NCBI GenBank assembly: GCA_001799475.1
Contig: MGTN01000015.1
Span: 43,621 to 51,179 of the forward strand
Length of the DNA stretch: 7,559 nt
Reading direction: 5' to 3'
Origin: Desulfovibrionales bacterium GWA2_65_9
GTDB taxonomy: Bacteria; Desulfobacterota; Desulfovibrionia; Desulfovibrionales; Desulfovibrionaceae
This document shows, piece after piece, positions 5,618 through 7,559 of the stretch (the first letter of the stretch is position 1; each line of letters begins with the position of its first letter). A program made the position numbers and the translations under genes. Below the pieces are notes generated by a model. It was not told the DNA's origin. It was given only the letters and a program-made list of their open reading frames with translations, and ran no database searches.

Positions 5618-6112
5618 CTACATTTCTTCGTCCACGTCCACGAAGCGGCAGGTCATGGCGCCGTCGTCGGCCACATCGATGAGCGCCAGCGAGCCCTCAG
5701 CCAGGCTGCCGGGGTTGAGCAGGTGCGCGCCCTGGTGCTCGGTCCAGGCGCGGCGGTGGGTGTGGCCGAAGCAGATCAGGTCATGGCCGGGGAAGAGCTC
5801 GGCCACGCGCTGCCAGACGGTTGCGCGCTCGCCCCAGCCGTGGGCCATGCCGATGCGCAAGGGCCGTCCAGAGGGCAAAAGCAGCTCGGCGCTCAAGGTC
5901 TGCGGCAGGTCGTGGTCGAGCATGAAGTGGTCGCAGTTGCCGCGCACGGCGATGAAGCGCGGGTGGCGGCACAGGGCGTGGTACATGTCCGCGCTGACCA
6001 TGTCGCCGCAATGCAAGAGCGCGTCTGCGCTGGCGAGATGCCGGTCGTAGACGCGCTCGAAGCGGTCGTCGGGTATGGACAGATGCGAGTCGGAAATGAC
6101 GGCCAGTCGCAT
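5618..6112 (-). CDS. YfcE/MJ0936-type metallophosphoesterase
   Basis: This 164-residue protein is a calcineurin-like phosphoesterase of the small YfcE group, cytoplasmic enzymes that hydrolyse phosphodiester or phosphomonoester bonds using two metal ions. All ligand motifs are present and in order: SDSH (7-10), CGDMV (35-39), GNCDH (58-62), AHGWG (90-94), GHTHR (116-120) and LLNPGS (131-136). The length is close to the usual 160-185 for the group, so it looks intact. E. coli YfcE acts on bis-pNPP in vitro with unclear natural substrate, so the true substrate here is open. There is no signal peptide. The ribosome-binding site is poor; the ATG lies 26 bp after the stop of the MlaA gene, which suggests translational coupling. 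A 9-bp direct repeat (5610-5618 and 5624-5632) spans its stop codon. Confidence 0.9.
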   Translation of the reverse strand: MRLAVISDSHLSIPDDRFERVYDRHLASADALLHCGDMVSADMYHALCRHPRFIAVRGNCDHFMLDHDLPQTLSAELLLPSGRPLRIGMAHGWGERATVWQRVAELFPGHDLICFGHTHRRAWTEHQGAHLLNPGSLAEGSLALIDVADDGAMTCRFVDVDEEM

Positions 6113-6138
6113 AACGAGGGGGCTGGCCGCCGGGCGTC

Positions 6139-7014
6139 CTAGTCGTTGATCTTCTTGTAACGGTTGCGCAGGTAGGCGTCGCGCACGGCATCATACGGGT
6201 CCACGGACGCTTCCTTCAGGGTCTCGTAGTCGCCGATGCGCAGGGAGACCTCGTTGATCTTGTCGTAGCCCTTGGTGGCGATGGACCAGTACCACGGGTG
6301 GATGTAGCTGGCCGGGGTCAGGAAATAGTCGCCCGCATAGCCCAGGGTGTCCCGGCCGGAGGAGGGGCCGATGAAGGGCCACACCAGGTACAGGCCGTTG
6401 CCCGCACCCCAGTAGCCGAAGGTCAGGCCGAGGTCCTTCTCGGTGGAGCCGATGGGCTTGAAGGGCTTGTTGTCGGCGGTGACGTCGGCGAAACCGCCCA
6501 GGCCAAAGGCCGTGTTGCCGATGAAGCGCGAGGTCTCCACAGCGGCGGCGGAAGGCTTGCCCTGCAGCACGAGGCTGACGAAGCGCACGGGGAACATGAG
6601 GTTGTGGAAGAAGTTGTTGACCCAGATACGGGGGCGCTCGGGGAGCACGGCGCTGTAGCCCTGGGCCACGGGCTTAAGGGCCCAGAAATAGAGCTTGTCG
6701 TTGAAGCCGAACCACATGCGGTTCCAGCCTTCCAGCGGGTCCGGGGTCTCGGCGGCGATGTCGGACTGGGTCATCTTCTCGCCAGCGGCGGGTTTCTTGA
6801 TGATCTGGCCGGTCTCGTCCCAGATGTCCACGTCGCCGTAGGCCAGGAGCATGCTGCTGGCAACGGGTTTCGGGGCCACGCTGGCGGGCTTGTCCCCGCT
6901 GACGGGAGTCTCGGGCGCGGCCAGGGCCGCAGCGGAGCAGAACAATGTCAAGGCGAGGGTCGCCAGGAGGCTCCGGGTCAGGATGTGCATGCGCGCCGCC
7001 TTCTCTTGGGTCAT
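6139..7014 (-). CDS. mlaA: MlaA/VacJ-like outer-membrane lipid-asymmetry protein
   Basis: MlaA sits in the outer membrane as a ring-shaped channel that takes misplaced phospholipids from the outer leaflet and passes them to periplasmic MlaC for transport to the inner-membrane MlaFEDB complex. This 291-residue protein has the whole conserved domain: DPLEGWNRMWFGFNDKLY (92-109), LKPVAQGYSAVLP (113-125), NNFFHNLMFPVRFV (133-146), a short LLQG-like linker, FIGNTAFGLGGFAD (164-177) and LTFGYWGAGNGLYLVWPFIGPSSGRD-type sequence (197-222). Unlike E. coli MlaA it shows no lipobox; it starts with an ordinary Sec signal (cut near ALA-A, residues 30-33) and has about 58 extra residues before the domain. 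ATG 7014 has GAGG 9 nt before it; ATG 6990, with AAGG 8 nt before it, is an alternative that would drop eight residues. It lies 16 bp behind the MlaC gene, in the same operon. Confidence 0.9.
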   Translation of the reverse strand: MTQEKAARMHILTRSLLATLALTLFCSAAALAAPETPVSGDKPASVAPKPVASSMLLAYGDVDIWDETGQIIKKPAAGEKMTQSDIAAETPDPLEGWNRMWFGFNDKLYFWALKPVAQGYSAVLPERPRIWVNNFFHNLMFPVRFVSLVLQGKPSAAAVETSRFIGNTAFGLGGFADVTADNKPFKPIGSTEKDLGLTFGYWGAGNGLYLVWPFIGPSSGRDTLGYAGDYFLTPASYIHPWYWSIATKGYDKINEVSLRIGDYETLKEASVDPYDAVRDAYLRNRYKKIND

Positions 7015-7030
7015 CGGGGAAGTCCTCGTC

Positions 7031-7559
7031 CTAGCCAGCCACGTCATCGACGTTCTTGCCCTCGTCCAGCGACTTGATCTTGTCCTTGATGCGCTGGATG
7101 AGCGCATCCGGGGCTTCCCTGGACAGGATCTTGGCGAACTGGGTGCGGTAGTTCTTGACCAGGCTCACGCCCTCCACCACCACGTCGTAGACCATCCACT
7201 TGTCATGCTTGATCATGATGTAGTTGATGGGGATGGCCTTGTCCTTCATGGTCACCTGGGTATTGATGAAGGCCTTGTCGGCCTCGATCTGCTCCTTCAG
7301 GTATGTGACCTTCTCGTTGTTGTATTTCTCAAGCTTGCGGATGTAGGTCTTCTGCAAAAGCTCCGAGAAGGCGGTGACGAAGTCATCCTGCTGCTTGGGG
7401 GAGAACTTGGCCCAGCCCTCGGCTGCGGCGCGGCGGGAGAGCTCGCGCCAGTCGAAGAAGCCGTCGGCCACGGTGCGCAATTTTGTCTGGCGGTCGGCCC
7501 GCTTGGCCGGTCCTTTCAGGGAGGCGTCGGATAAAATGGCGATGACATTGTCGATGCCG
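7031..7559 (-). CDS. mlaC: MlaC-like periplasmic phospholipid carrier, 5' end outside the window
   Basis: MlaC is the soluble periplasmic shuttle that carries phospholipids between MlaA in the outer membrane and the MlaD ring of the inner-membrane MCE transporter. The 175 visible residues match the MlaC (Tol-Tol/Ttg2D) family: an early IDNVIAILSDASLKGPAKRA helix, LRTVADGFFDWRELSRRAAAEGW (the typical 'FD.RE..RRALG..W' stretch), FVTAFSELLQKTYIRKLEKY, IPINYIMIKHDKWMVYDVVVEGVSLVKNYRTQF with the usual YDV.VEG.S.V.NYR core, and a basic C-terminal helix. The frame stays open to the right edge of the window, so the true start and the signal peptide lie outside; the TTG at 7480 is not the start. Genes for MlaD, MlaE and MlaF are expected further right. 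The stop is a TAG, 16 bp before the MlaA start. Confidence 0.9.
   Translation of the reverse strand, partial: GIDNVIAILSDASLKGPAKRADRQTKLRTVADGFFDWRELSRRAAAEGWAKFSPKQQDDFVTAFSELLQKTYIRKLEKYNNEKVTYLKEQIEADKAFINTQVTMKDKAIPINYIMIKHDKWMVYDVVVEGVSLVKNYRTQFAKILSREAPDALIQRIKDKIKSLDEGKNVDDVAG

Noticed and set aside
5610..5632. 9-bp direct repeat around the phosphoesterase stop codon
   Set aside because: It is short, partly caused by the repeated Asp-Glu-Glu-type codons at the end of the gene, and has no further structure.
4619..6142. A 507-residue plus-strand open frame, and another at 6298-7077
   Set aside because: Both are antisense to the amidohydrolase, phosphoesterase and MlaA genes, run across gene boundaries, and have low-complexity composition without motifs.

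Overview
The window is GC-rich, tightly packed bacterial chromosome from a Gram-negative (diderm) organism. It carries an outer-membrane-type lytic transglycosylase and genes of the Mla outer-membrane lipid-transport system. Codon bias, a good sigma-54 promoter match and the gene mix would fit a Desulfovibrio-like member of the Desulfobacterota, but that placement is a guess from style and not shown by any marker gene.

Layout. At the left edge (about 9-258), read on the minus strand, is a cobalamin riboswitch aptamer followed by an intrinsic terminator, so a B12-controlled gene should start just left of the window. Positions 259-586 hold no gene I can support, only a weak candidate promoter for the riboswitch, a short triple tandem repeat and small inverted repeats. 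Next come two overlapping or nearly abutting plus-strand genes, a WcbI-family polysaccharide-biosynthesis protein (587-1417) and a CgeB-like glycosyltransferase (1426-2436). A 221-bp intergenic region follows with a strong sigma-54 promoter match, a short inverted repeat around it and possible leader RNA structure. It leads into an MltC-type lipoprotein lytic transglycosylase (2658-3968). After that is a short island of clearly lower GC (about 3969-4430), with a candidate 28-codon small ORF and a 106-residue protein I do not recognise.

The right half is on the minus strand and is read from right to left: an MlaC-like periplasmic lipid carrier (cut by the window edge), MlaA/VacJ, a YfcE-like metallophosphoesterase, then an exported amidohydrolase-fold protein. 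The first three are spaced 17 and 26 bp apart and look like one operon; the amidohydrolase follows after 87 bp.

How they fit together. Most of the genes concern the cell envelope: surface glycan synthesis (WcbI, glycosyltransferase), peptidoglycan remodelling (MltC) and phospholipid trafficking to or from the outer membrane (MlaA, MlaC). I see no defence island, CRISPR array, transposon, rRNA or tRNA. The least ordinary parts are the riboswitch/terminator pair, the sigma-54 promoter ahead of the transglycosylase with its repetitive basic leader, the low-GC small-gene island, and the amidohydrolase with an altered metal-binding motif.
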